DNA from: Clostridium sp. HBUAS56010
GTDB taxonomy: Bacteria > Bacillota > Clostridia > Lachnospirales > Lachnospiraceae
Length of the DNA stretch: 64,000 nt
Direction: 5' to 3'
NCBI RefSeq assembly: GCF_007115105.1
Contig: NZ_SULJ01000001.1
Span: forward strand, 558,001 to 622,000
Shown piece after piece: positions 53,120 to 61,268 of this stretch. The notes below the pieces were generated by a model. The model was not told the origin of the DNA. It saw nothing but the letters and a program-made list of their open reading frames with translations, and did not search any database. Made by a program: the position numbers and the translations under genes. Within the stretch, counting starts at the first letter, position 1. Each line of letters opens with the position of its first letter.

Positions 53120-54796
53120 ATGAAAAAAATATTGGACGACAATTACTACGATCTGATCATTAATAATTCCTTGATCCCTGAATTCAGCAGCGGAGATAAT
53201 ATTACATGGTTGAACACGGATTATTCTCTCCTTCATATTACAAGAGCCGATAAACAGCCCTGCGATCTGGGGTTTTACCCATATTATGTTTTTTCTTCCT
53301 TATATACTCCAACCTCTGTGATTACTCCAGATGCACAGCCAGTGCAAGGCACCCGGCAGCCAGACCATTTCCCCCTCATGGGACAGGGGGTATTAATTGG
53401 GATTGTGGACACTGGTGTCGACTACCGGCACTCTGCTTTTCTAAACAGAGACCGGACTACCAGAATCATCTCCATCTGGGATCAGACGACACAGACCGGT
53501 GCTCCTCCCAATGGTTTCACTTTCGGAACGGAATATACCAGACCAGTAATCAATGATGCACTCCGTTATGCCGAACCTTTGTCCGTCTTGCCTTTCACAG
53601 ACCTGACCGGACACGGTACAGCAATTGCCAGCATTATCGCCGGTTCTCCTAATGAAAATCAGTCCTTCTCCGGAGTTGTTCCCAACTCAGAACTGGTTAT
53701 TGTAAAGCTGAAAGAAGCGAAAAATAACTTAAAAATGATCTTCAAGGTTCCAGAGGATAAACTATGCTATCAGGAGTCAGATATTATTCTTGGTGTCCGG
53801 TATCTGATCTCTGTCGGACAAAGGCTGAAACGCCCCATTGTTATCTGCCTTGCCATGGGCAGCAATCAGGGAAGCCACGATGGAAGAAGTGCACTTAGCA
53901 CATTTCTTGAAAATGTAGTCCAGATTCCAGATATCGGTATTGTCATATCCGCTGGAAACCAGGGGAACACCAACCGCCACTACTTCGGACAAAATTATTT
54001 TTCTCCTCATGTCAAAGACTTTCAGTTGAATATAAGCCCGGAAGATTCTATGTTTTCGATGGAAATATGGCCTCACGTTCCAGGAAGACTCTCCATCGAA
54101 GTAACCGCACCTAACGGAGAGCTGATCTCTCAGATAAATCCTTCTTTTGACGCCTGTGAGCAATATACTCTTCAATCAAGTGACAGTATTTTATGGATCA
54201 ACAATATGGCTTTTGAACGGGGAACCGGAGATCAGCTAATCTTAATCCGTTTTCAAAAACCACTATCCGGAATCTGGAATTTTCATCTGGAAAGTACAGA
54301 TGACGAACCTTTTTCCATTCACTCCTGGCTCCCCGGCGGAGATTTGATTTCTGAGGGTACTTTTTTTCTCCTGCCCAATCCGGATACCACCATTACGGCT
54401 CCTGGCAACGCCTGGCATCCCCTTACCGTAACAGCTTATAACCAGCTCACGGAAAACATTCTGGACAGTTCCGGCAGAGGCTATACCAGAAGCGGTATCG
54501 TAAAGCCAAACGTGGCTGCCCCTGGATATGAAATTCTCTGTGCACTTCCAGGAAACCAGTATGGAAAGCTGACCGGAACCGGCGCTGCTGCTGCAGGTGC
54601 TGCAGGCGCATGTGCCATTGTTTTTGAATGGACACAAGGGAAAGGCAACTTTACTTATATTGCCGGTGACCAGATCAACCTGATGCTCATGAGAGCCGCA
54701 AGAAGACCCCCTTCTTATAACTATCCCAATAATATCTGGGGATATGGAATTGTTGATGTATACAAACTGCTGGACCGTCTTTCCAGTGACAGGTAA
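53120..54796 (+). CDS. Second subtilisin-like (Csp-like) protein with Ser replaced by Gly
   Basis: A 558-aa paralogue of the protein at 51276-52949, clearly similar over the full length with the same spacing. Asp97 (GIVDTGVDY), His165 (TGHGTAIAS) and Asn280 (SAGNQGNTN) are kept, while Gly488 (GTGAAAAGAAG, codon GGC) replaces the nucleophile. No signal peptide. GGGAGG lies 7 nt before the ATG at 53120; the 49 upstream codons of the frame have no RBS. The two divergent genes share a 170-nt intergenic region and probably arose by local duplication after the Ser was lost. Confidence 0.88.
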   Translation: MKKILDDNYYDLIINNSLIPEFSSGDNITWLNTDYSLLHITRADKQPCDLGFYPYYVFSSLYTPTSVITPDAQPVQGTRQPDHFPLMGQGVLIGIVDTGVDYRHSAFLNRDRTTRIISIWDQTTQTGAPPNGFTFGTEYTRPVINDALRYAEPLSVLPFTDLTGHGTAIASIIAGSPNENQSFSGVVPNSELVIVKLKEAKNNLKMIFKVPEDKLCYQESDIILGVRYLISVGQRLKRPIVICLAMGSNQGSHDGRSALSTFLENVVQIPDIGIVISAGNQGNTNRHYFGQNYFSPHVKDFQLNISPEDSMFSMEIWPHVPGRLSIEVTAPNGELISQINPSFDACEQYTLQSSDSILWINNMAFERGTGDQLILIRFQKPLSGIWNFHLESTDDEPFSIHSWLPGGDLISEGTFFLLPNPDTTITAPGNAWHPLTVTAYNQLTENILDSSGRGYTRSGIVKPNVAAPGYEILCALPGNQYGKLTGTGAAAAGAAGACAIVFEWTQGKGNFTYIAGDQINLMLMRAARRPPSYNYPNNIWGYGIVDVYKLLDRLSSDR

Positions 54797-54812
54797 CCAG
54801 GCTGTATAAAAA

Positions 54813-55355
54813 TTATTGCTGGCTATTGCCGGAAGAACCGCTCTGCTCATTTTGCTCATTCAACTGACTGGTACAATATGGGCAGCGGGTTGCATTGACA
54901 GGAATCTGTTTATAGCAATGAGGACATTGTTTCTCCTGGGAAACCATGGCATTGGCCGATTGCCCTTTCTGCGGCTGCTGAGCAATAATCTGCTGGGTTT
55001 TTCCTCGCAATTTATTAATTGCTTTTACCATAAGGAAAATAACAACTGCCATAATAAGAAAATTAATTACAGAAGTAATAAATGCTCCATATGCAAATAC
55101 TGGTCCCAGAGAACTGGCTGCAGCCAGAGTTGAAATATCAGCGCCTTCCTGTGGTGTATAAAGAAGTAGAAACTTATTTGTAAAATCTACTCCACCAGTA
55201 ATAACACCGATCATCGGAGAGATAATATCCTTTACCAGCGAATTAACAATTGCCTGAAAAGCGGCTCCAATAATGACGCCGACTGCCAGATCAATTACAT
55301 TGCCTCTCAATATAAATTCTTTAAACTCATTTATCATTGGCTTTTTTTTGCTCAT
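54813..55355 (-). CDS. mscL: Large-conductance mechanosensitive channel with zinc-ribbon tail
   Basis: A 180-aa MscL. TM1 (about 16-50, [20 protein letters not shown]) and TM2 (about 85-112) with the cytoplasmic helix KAINKLRGK are standard and form a pentameric pore that opens on osmotic downshock. Residues 144-161 add a zinc-ribbon-like CPHC...CPYC motif followed by a Ser/Gln-rich tail, which is not part of usual MscL. Start: ATG at 55355; the longer frame adds 16 residues without an RBS. It converges with the second subtilase-like gene, with 16 nt between stops and no clear terminator. Confidence 0.93.
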   Translation of the reverse strand: MSKKKPMINEFKEFILRGNVIDLAVGVIIGAAFQAIVNSLVKDIISPMIGVITGGVDFTNKFLLLYTPQEGADISTLAAASSLGPVFAYGAFITSVINFLIMAVVIFLMVKAINKLRGKTQQIIAQQPQKGQSANAMVSQEKQCPHCYKQIPVNATRCPYCTSQLNEQNEQSGSSGNSQQ

Positions 55356-55488
55356 AGTCCTTATTCCTTTCCCATTTTTATTCCGTCTCTTCCCCGGAAA
55401 CATTCTTTTTTATCATGTATAAATGCAAAGAAAAATATTCATTGGCTTTCTCTAACAAAATATGATGTACCTTCCTTAAAAAAGAAAA

Positions 55489-55516
55489 AGTCTGCAGCCG
55501 CTGACGGCTGCAGACA
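55489..55516 (-). terminator. Intrinsic terminator after the SDR gene
   Basis: GTCTGCAGCCG-CTGA-CGGCTGCAGAC, a perfect 11-bp stem, followed on the minus strand by TTTTTCTTTTTT. Confidence 0.9.
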
Positions 55517-55522
55517 TGAATC

Positions 55523-56281
55523 TTAAACAGCAGTATACCCTCCGTCCACCGGCAAGATCACTCCAGTCACATAAGAAGATTCATCACTTCCTAAAAAGAT
55601 GGCGGCTGCATTGAGTTCTCCTTCTTTTCCATACCTGCCTAACGGAACAGTTGTCTTCATATAGCTGGTAAATTCTGATGTATTCAATGTATCCACGGTC
55701 AGTTCGGTTGCAAAATATCCAGGGCAGATGGCATTGCATGTAATATTATGTTTTGCAAGTTCCGCTGCAACTGCACGGGTAAAGTTAACCACACCTCCCT
55801 TGGAAGCATGATAGGCAACTGTATCAATGGCTGTATTTCCAACCAGACCATACATGGAAGCTATATTAATAATTCTGCCATATTTCTTTTCTATCATATG
55901 CCTGGAAAAAGCTCTGGTAACCTTAAAAACACTGGTCAGATCTGTATCAATCGTAAAATCCCATTCATCGTCTGTCATTGTCACAACGCCTGCATTCTTT
56001 GCAGAGCCTGCGCAATTCACAAGTATATCAACCTTGCCGAACTTTTTAATCACAGCTTCTGCTGCTGCATCGACGGACTCTGTATCCGTAACATCACATC
56101 GAACGGACAGCACCTCTTTGCCAAAAGATCTGATTTTTTCTGCCACCTGTTCAAGCTTTTCCACTCTTCTTGCCATAATTACCACATCAGCCCCCTGTGC
56201 AGCAAACCCTTCTGCCATCTGTGCGCCAAGACCGGAGGAAGCACCAGAAACAACACAAACCCTTCCATTTAAGTCGAACAT
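55523..56281 (-). CDS. SDR-family oxidoreductase (gluconate 5-dehydrogenase-like)
   Basis: A 252-aa short-chain dehydrogenase with a Rossmann motif (SGASSGLGAQMA), NADP/NAD-binding region, NCAG at about 89, catalytic Ser in INIASMYG and YHASK (Tyr/Lys). C-terminal VTGVILPVDGGYTAV is typical. It looks like the gluconate 5-dehydrogenase or 3-oxoacyl reductase-like class; the substrate is not certain. It has its own terminator and lies alone. Confidence 0.9.
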   Translation of the reverse strand: MFDLNGRVCVVSGASSGLGAQMAEGFAAQGADVVIMARRVEKLEQVAEKIRSFGKEVLSVRCDVTDTESVDAAAEAVIKKFGKVDILVNCAGSAKNAGVVTMTDDEWDFTIDTDLTSVFKVTRAFSRHMIEKKYGRIINIASMYGLVGNTAIDTVAYHASKGGVVNFTRAVAAELAKHNITCNAICPGYFATELTVDTLNTSEFTSYMKTTVPLGRYGKEGELNAAAIFLGSDESSYVTGVILPVDGGYTAV

Positions 56282-56473
56282 AATTTTACCCCTTTCTATA
56301 CGAACACCTGTTATTTTCTGTTATTTACAATATTTTACCTTATTGTGTTAGATATGTCAATAAATTATAGCAAGTATAGCCATCATTCCTCAACTTATTA
56401 TCACTTATGCAACAGTTCTTGTATGAAACCAATTATTAATGCACAAAAAGAGCAAGCAGAGTTTAAACAGATA

Positions 56474-56848
56474 TCATTCATTATTACCCATTAAGAAACT
56501 AATTATTAAAATAACAAACACAGTCGCTGTAATGACCACATACAAATAATCCTTTTCTCTAAAAAAAGTAACGATGGACACCCCTACCCTTATAACGGGA
56601 GTAAGTACTAATACAAACAAACCACTTAAAATAACTGCATATGGTTTAAGGTCTAAAAATCCTTTGCCAATCTCAAGCATGGAAGTTGGAAACGTTGCTC
56701 CGGGATAACCACTATTACCCGTTATCAAAAACAATACCAGTCCCAAGGCAGTAATGCCTGCACTAACTGCTACACCTATTCTCAACGTTTTGCTGATCAG
56801 GATCTCTGCATCTTCAAGATTCTTATCTTCTAAGTCTCTTTCACTCAT
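56474..56848 (-). CDS. DUF1634 membrane protein
   Basis: A 124-aa protein with three hydrophobic segments (about 23-43, 72-92, 99-119) of the DUF1634 family, which is often found next to TauE/SafE-type exporters. The 4-nt overlap with the TauE gene supports a shared function in anion export. Function otherwise unknown. Confidence 0.85.
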   Translation of the reverse strand: MSERDLEDKNLEDAEILISKTLRIGVAVSAGITALGLVLFLITGNSGYPGATFPTSMLEIGKGFLDLKPYAVILSGLFVLVLTPVIRVGVSIVTFFREKDYLYVVITATVFVILIISFLMGNNE

Positions 56849-57678
56849 AGCCTTATACCTTTCATAATCATCTCAACGGAAACGTAAAACAGAACCGGAA
56901 TAAAAATCCATCTTAAAGTTGTACTTTTCAAGCGCTGCATAATCCTTGTCCCAAGTGCAGCTCCTAAAAGGACTCCAAGTGCCACAGGAGCCGCAACTTT
57001 AGGATCCATATTCCCTCTTGCCAGATAGATCGCGGCACTTGCTGCTGCCGTAACTCCAATCATAAAATTGCTTGTGGCAGTGGAGACTTTCATCGGAAGC
57101 TTCATAAAGGAGTCCATTGCCATCACTTTGAATACGCCGCTTCCAATTCCTAAAAGCCCGGAGATTACTCCAGCAGCATACATCATGGAGAAGCCGCCAA
57201 ATACACCTGTCACATGGTAATCCACAGGCTGATGAAGCGCTTTGTCATAATAACTTCCATTCAGTCTCAGCTTGTCTGCCATAGGACTGGAAGAAAAGCC
57301 CTGAGGAAGTTCCTGCTTCCTCTTTTGAAACATATGAAAAGCAGAATACAGCAATAACAGTCCGAAAATCAAGTACAGTAACTTTGTACTGACAAACCCT
57401 GCAATCATAGCTCCTGTCAAAGCTCCTGTTGTAGTTGCAATCTCTAAAAACATCCCGACTCTCACATTGGTTATCCTGTCTTTTAAGTATGCAATTGCAG
57501 AACCGCTTGAGGTTGCAATCACAGACACAATACTTGCACCAATGGCATATTTAATATCAATGCCAAGAAGAAGTGTCAGAGCCGGAGTGATAATTATTCC
57601 TCCTCCAAGTCCCAGCAGGGAACCGATCAATCCTGCTAATACCGATAATAGCAGAATCTCAACTGTCATAGAAATCAT
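56845..57678 (-). CDS. TauE/SafE-family (TSUP) anion exporter
   Basis: A 277-aa membrane protein with about eight hydrophobic segments and the two TSUP repeats (GLIGSLLGLGGGIIITPAL and GVISGLLGIGSGVFKVMAMD). The family exports sulfite, sulfoacetate or other organosulfur/organic anions. It is 17 nt after a GntR/UTRA regulator and overlaps DUF1634, forming a three-gene operon. Confidence 0.9.
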   Translation of the reverse strand: MISMTVEILLLSVLAGLIGSLLGLGGGIIITPALTLLLGIDIKYAIGASIVSVIATSSGSAIAYLKDRITNVRVGMFLEIATTTGALTGAMIAGFVSTKLLYLIFGLLLLYSAFHMFQKRKQELPQGFSSSPMADKLRLNGSYYDKALHQPVDYHVTGVFGGFSMMYAAGVISGLLGIGSGVFKVMAMDSFMKLPMKVSTATSNFMIGVTAAASAAIYLARGNMDPKVAAPVALGVLLGAALGTRIMQRLKSTTLRWIFIPVLFYVSVEMIMKGIRL

Positions 57679-57695
57679 CTTATTATATCCACCTT

Positions 57696-58415
57696 TTATC
57701 TTAATTTCAAATCTACTGAAAATGTAAATTTATCGCTTCTTATCACAGACACACGATACTCTATAGGCATGTCCTTCAAATCATAAGTGATGCGCTTTAT
57801 TAAAAAACCTGGCATTCCCTCACTGATCTCCAATAATCTGGAGTAATAAGAATCTGTGATACACGCATCAAGGGATTCCTTTGCCCTGGAAATCCTGCAT
57901 CCATAGGTATCTTCCAGCAGATCATAAATAGACATATGTTCCAGATCATATGTCTCAATGGCTGGAACAAGTTCTGAGGGAATATAGGAATCTTCAACAA
58001 TTACGGGAGAATAATCCAGCTTCCTGATACGGGTAATCCGCCTCACCGTATGATCAGAAGAAAGCTGAAGTGCCTTCTGTGCTTCTCCATCTCTTAATTC
58101 TTTTATTCCCAGAAGTTCTGAATTCTTATTTAATTCACCATGGTCTCTTCCAAAACTATAGAACTTAAACAGGCTCTGTTCAATCTTTGGCTGGCTTACA
58201 TAGGAACCCTTTCCCTTTTCTGTAATAATCAATCCTTCACTTTGGAGCTTTTTCACTGCATTCCGTACCGTAGCCCTGGTAACCCCAAATTCTTTAACAA
58301 GTTCATTCTCTGATGGAATCGGCTGGTTGGGAAGATATGTTTTCGAAAGGATTCTTTCCAGAAGTTCATGATATATCTGCAGATAATAGGGAAATCCATT
58401 ATTTTTTTCAATCAT
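57696..58415 (-). CDS. GntR-family (HutC/UTRA) transcriptional regulator
   Basis: A 239-aa regulator: an N-terminal GntR winged HTH (about 5-72; IPSENELVKEFGVTRATVRNAVKKLQSEGLI) and a C-terminal UTRA effector domain (about 90-235). It begins the operon with TauE and DUF1634. A 21-bp palindrome covers the -10 of its promoter, and TGTATACA overlaps it, which is like HutC-type operators, so autorepression is likely. The effector is unknown. Confidence 0.92.
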   Translation of the reverse strand: MIEKNNGFPYYLQIYHELLERILSKTYLPNQPIPSENELVKEFGVTRATVRNAVKKLQSEGLIITEKGKGSYVSQPKIEQSLFKFYSFGRDHGELNKNSELLGIKELRDGEAQKALQLSSDHTVRRITRIRKLDYSPVIVEDSYIPSELVPAIETYDLEHMSIYDLLEDTYGCRISRAKESLDACITDSYYSRLLEISEGMPGFLIKRITYDLKDMPIEYRVSVIRSDKFTFSVDLKLR

Positions 58416-58437
58416 AGAATCACCTCTTGATTACTTG

Positions 58438-58479
58438 TGTATACATGTTATATTATAACATGTTTTTCCTTTTCGTCAA
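58438..58479 (-). promoter_or_regulatory. gntR-tauE promoter with overlapping palindromic operator
   Basis: On the minus strand -35 TTGACG (58479-58474), 16-nt spacer and -10 TATAAT (58457-58452). The perfect palindrome ACATGTTATA-N-TATAACATGT (58443-58463) covers the -10, and TGTATACA (58438-58445) lies at its downstream edge. This is a natural repressor site for the GntR protein. Confidence 0.7.
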
Positions 58480-58516
58480 TATCAAAGAGACGCCTTATAG
58501 ACGTCTCTTTGGTTAA

Positions 58517-58849
58517 TTAGTATTTTCCTAATTTCATATGTCCTGCAAGTTCTGTTTTACATCTCTGTTTGATTACCCATGCCTCGTTCTTAGCCTGTGT
58601 AAATGCAGCCAGACATTTTGGATCTAAATTATCCTCAATTCCTTCTTGACTGAGCTTAATAATCTTCTCTGCCAATGTAATAACTTCCATATGGATTGCA
58701 TTGGTGCGGTCAGAACGATAGATCTTTTCTGAGTCCTCTGCACTAACTTCCTCGAACTTGTCTGCTCCCATATTGCATTTTGGACACTTTTCCGGAGCAG
58801 TCTCTCCCTCATAAACATAGCCGCATACAGTACATCTGAATAACTTCAT
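58517..58849 (-). CDS. Rubredoxin-like domain protein with helical tail
   Basis: A 110-aa protein with an N-terminal rubredoxin/rubrerythrin-type metal site ([10 protein letters not shown]...CPKC, residues about 6-28) and a helical C-terminal region (about 45-105). It likely carries Fe in an oxygen- or peroxide-defence role. Start: ATG at 58849, 9 nt after AAGGAGG; the 21 upstream codons lack support. A hairpin (58483-58511) follows on the same strand but has a poor T tract. Confidence 0.85.
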   Translation of the reverse strand: MKLFRCTVCGYVYEGETAPEKCPKCNMGADKFEEVSAEDSEKIYRSDRTNAIHMEVITLAEKIIKLSQEGIEDNLDPKCLAAFTQAKNEAWVIKQRCKTELAGHMKLGKY

Positions 58850-58970
58850 ATAAACATGCCTCCTTATATTGAAAAAATTAATCACTTTCTGATCAATATA
58901 AGTATCACTCACGATGACTTATTTGTCAATCACTGGGATAAAATTTTATACAATATTTTTGGCTGCCTGA

Positions 58971-59336
58971 TTAAGCATGTCCCAGGATGGCATCTTTCTT
59001 TTTCAGAATTGCATCTACTGCAGAGCAGGCTTCACAATCACAATATTTTCCGCCGGCAGATTTAATTTCTTTTGCATGGTCCAAAATGGATTTTGCAGTT
59101 TCTGCACCAAAGACCTGAATGCCATCTTCGGATCCGGCAAATCCGATCAAACCATCAATTAATTCAATATCCTCTTCCAGTTCTTTCATATACCGTCTGG
59201 TCTCGGCTTCTTCATTTTCCGTTCCCACAGCCGCCAGCCAGGCCTCTGCCGCTTCCTTTGCTTCACTGCAGCATGAGGGAGCCTTCATCAATTCACGGTT
59301 TTTTTCAACTACATAATCTAACATTTCTTTTTCCAT
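58971..59336 (-). CDS. Conserved Cys-rich small protein (121 aa)
   Basis: A 121-aa soluble helical protein with Cys pairs at APSCCSEA (about 22-23) and CDCEAC (about 98-103). Similar Clostridia proteins are named heat-shock or Hsp90-like in annotations, which is not supported by the sequence. The Cys pattern suggests metal or redox binding. It lies next to a rubredoxin-like gene on the same strand, 121 nt upstream, and may be co-regulated. Function unknown. Confidence 0.8.
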   Translation of the reverse strand: MEKEMLDYVVEKNRELMKAPSCCSEAKEAAEAWLAAVGTENEEAETRRYMKELEEDIELIDGLIGFAGSEDGIQVFGAETAKSILDHAKEIKSAGGKYCDCEACSAVDAILKKKDAILGHA

Positions 59337-59844
59337 AAGGGATATGCCTTCTTTCTTTTAAATTTCCCCTATAATTTAGCATAATTATTTTAGTATTGCA
59401 ATCTGAGGATGAATTTAATCGTTAATCCTCCGCATACTAATACTGTTTGTTAAGTAAATGAAACCGCACAATTAACATTAAAACTCATTCACATTTTCTT
59501 AACAAAATACAAAAATTATTTACAAGTTCTACAAACTCTTTTCATATCTATCCCTTATACTTATATTCATAAACAAGAGCAACCCAATCCCTTGTTTTAA
59601 TAAAACTTTTTTTCATAACTCGCCGGTGAAACCCACATTTCACCGGCTCCTCCCTTTTAGGGTCTTTATTATTCTGATCTACCTGTCCTGTTTTCCCAGT
59701 CAAAAACAATCATATTAAGAAATTCTTCTTCAATTCTTAATATACATAAGCCATTATTGCAGGGATGACCGTTGCAAAGATCTGCGTTCTATTATAGAAT
59801 AGGAAGCGTGCCTGTGGCATATGCAAATCTGGAGGACATTATAC
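59337..59844. other. Long intergenic region with hairpin, inverted repeat and PFK promoter
   Basis: About 500 bases with no credible gene. A perfect hairpin GCCGGTGAAA...TTTCACCGGC (about 59623-59648) lacks a T tract on either side, so it is not a clear terminator. A 9-bp inverted repeat TATTAAGAA...TTCTTAATA (59713-59742) may be an operator for the PFK gene. The rest is AT-rich. Confidence 0.5.
59772..59800 (+). promoter_or_regulatory. Predicted promoter of the phosphofructokinase gene
   Basis: -35 TTGCAA (59772-59777), 17-nt spacer, -10 TAGAAT (59795-59800), about 40 nt upstream of the start. The inverted repeat at 59713-59742 lies just upstream. Confidence 0.55.
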
Positions 59845-61062
59845 ATGAAGAAAAATGCAATCGTAGGACAATCAGGCGGCCCTACCGCTGTGATTAACGC
59901 AAGCCTTTACGGAATTATTAAAGAAGGAATGGCTCACAAGGATATTGACCGGATATTTGGCATGATCCACGGAATCGAAGGATTTATGTCTGGTAACTAT
60001 ATGGATTTAACGAAAGACTTAACAACAGAAGAACTGGAGTTGCTAAAACTTACACCTGCCGCTTATTTAGGCTCCTGCCGCTATAAGCTTCCTGATGACC
60101 TTTCCTCTCCTTTCTACCCGGCATTATTTGAAAAGTTCCGTGCCATGGAAATTGGATACTTCTTTTACATCGGGGGAAATGATTCCATGGATACCGTCAG
60201 CAAGCTTTCCAAGTATGCCGCTCATCATCAGAGTGACATTCGTTTTATTGGAATACCAAAAACCATTGATAACGATCTGATCTTTACTGATCACACTCCC
60301 GGATATGGTAGCGCTGCCAAATATGTGGCAAATACAGTTCGTGAAATCGTTCTTGATGCGTCTGTTTATCAGCAAAAATCTGTCACTGTCATTGAAATTA
60401 TGGGGCGTCATGCGGGCTGGCTGACCGCGGCGGCGGCAATGGCAAGAAAGTTTAAGGGAGATAACCCGGTACTAATCTACCTGCCTGAGTCTGATTTTGA
60501 ATTTAAGAAATTTGCTGCTGATATTGAAGCTGCACTCTCAAAAAACAACTCTGTTGTGGTATGTATCTCGGAAGGAATCTCTGATTCTAACGGAAAATTC
60601 ATCTGCGAGTATGCGGATGATGTCCCAACTGATTCTTTCGGACACAAGATGCTGGCTGGAAGTGGTAAGGTTCTGGACAACTTTATCCGCAACCGTTTTG
60701 GAGTAAAGGTACGCTCCGTCGAATTAAGCGTCAGCCAGCGGTGCAGCGGAATGCTTGCATCTGCTGTTGATATTGAAGAATCCGTTCAGGCGGGCTCAGA
60801 AGGCATCAAGGCCGCATTAAAAGGAGATACGGGTATCATGATCGCCTTTGAACGCACAGCCGCCTCTCCTTATTCCATGAGGTGTGTGGCAGTTGATGTC
60901 AATCAGGTCTGCAATAAGGAAAAACAATTTCCATTGGAATGGATCAACGATGAGGGAACTGATGTTACTGATGATTTTCTCACTTATGCTCTCCCGCTTA
61001 TTCAAGGCGAACCACAACGGCAGATATCACAGGGACTCCCACTCTACCTCTGCCGAAAATAG
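59845..61062 (+). CDS. 6-phosphofructokinase, pyrophosphate-dependent type
   Basis: A 405-aa phosphofructokinase. The phosphoryl-donor motif is GGNDSMDT rather than GGDGS, and the catalytic loop is PKTIDNDL, with Lys and Asp positions that mark pyrophosphate-using enzymes. EIMGRHAGWLTAAAA and the substrate loop SVELSVSQRCSG are also present. It would convert fructose 6-phosphate and PPi to fructose 1,6-bisphosphate reversibly. GGAGG lies 9 nt before the ATG at 59845. It ends at a strong terminator and is a single-gene unit. Confidence 0.93.
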   Translation: MKKNAIVGQSGGPTAVINASLYGIIKEGMAHKDIDRIFGMIHGIEGFMSGNYMDLTKDLTTEELELLKLTPAAYLGSCRYKLPDDLSSPFYPALFEKFRAMEIGYFFYIGGNDSMDTVSKLSKYAAHHQSDIRFIGIPKTIDNDLIFTDHTPGYGSAAKYVANTVREIVLDASVYQQKSVTVIEIMGRHAGWLTAAAAMARKFKGDNPVLIYLPESDFEFKKFAADIEAALSKNNSVVVCISEGISDSNGKFICEYADDVPTDSFGHKMLAGSGKVLDNFIRNRFGVKVRSVELSVSQRCSGMLASAVDIEESVQAGSEGIKAALKGDTGIMIAFERTAASPYSMRCVAVDVNQVCNKEKQFPLEWINDEGTDVTDDFLTYALPLIQGEPQRQISQGLPLYLCRK

Positions 61063-61083
61063 ACAATCTGCATAACAATTGAA

Positions 61084-61140
61084 AAGAACCGGATCATCTG
61101 ACTGTTATAATAACTGCAGACGATCCGGTTCTTTCAGTTT
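61084..61140 (+). terminator. Intrinsic terminator after the phosphofructokinase gene
   Basis: AGAACCGGATCATCTG pairs with CAGACGATCCGGTTCT (one mismatch) around a 16-nt loop, followed by TTCAGTTTC. Confidence 0.75.
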
Positions 61141-61268
61141 CGAATAACAGATCGAATAAAATATTTTTTTGTTTTTTGTAATTATTGTTGCATGTTTTCA
61201 CTGCATGTCTCATATATTCTTAATAAAGCCTATTTATATTTGATAAGCACTTATGGGAGAAAGTGAAA

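Noticed and set aside
58483-58511. Hairpin CAAAGAGACG...CGTCTCTTTG as a strong terminator of the rubredoxin-like gene
   Set aside because: The stem is good but the following bases (ATATTG) are not a T tract, so it was not listed as a terminator.
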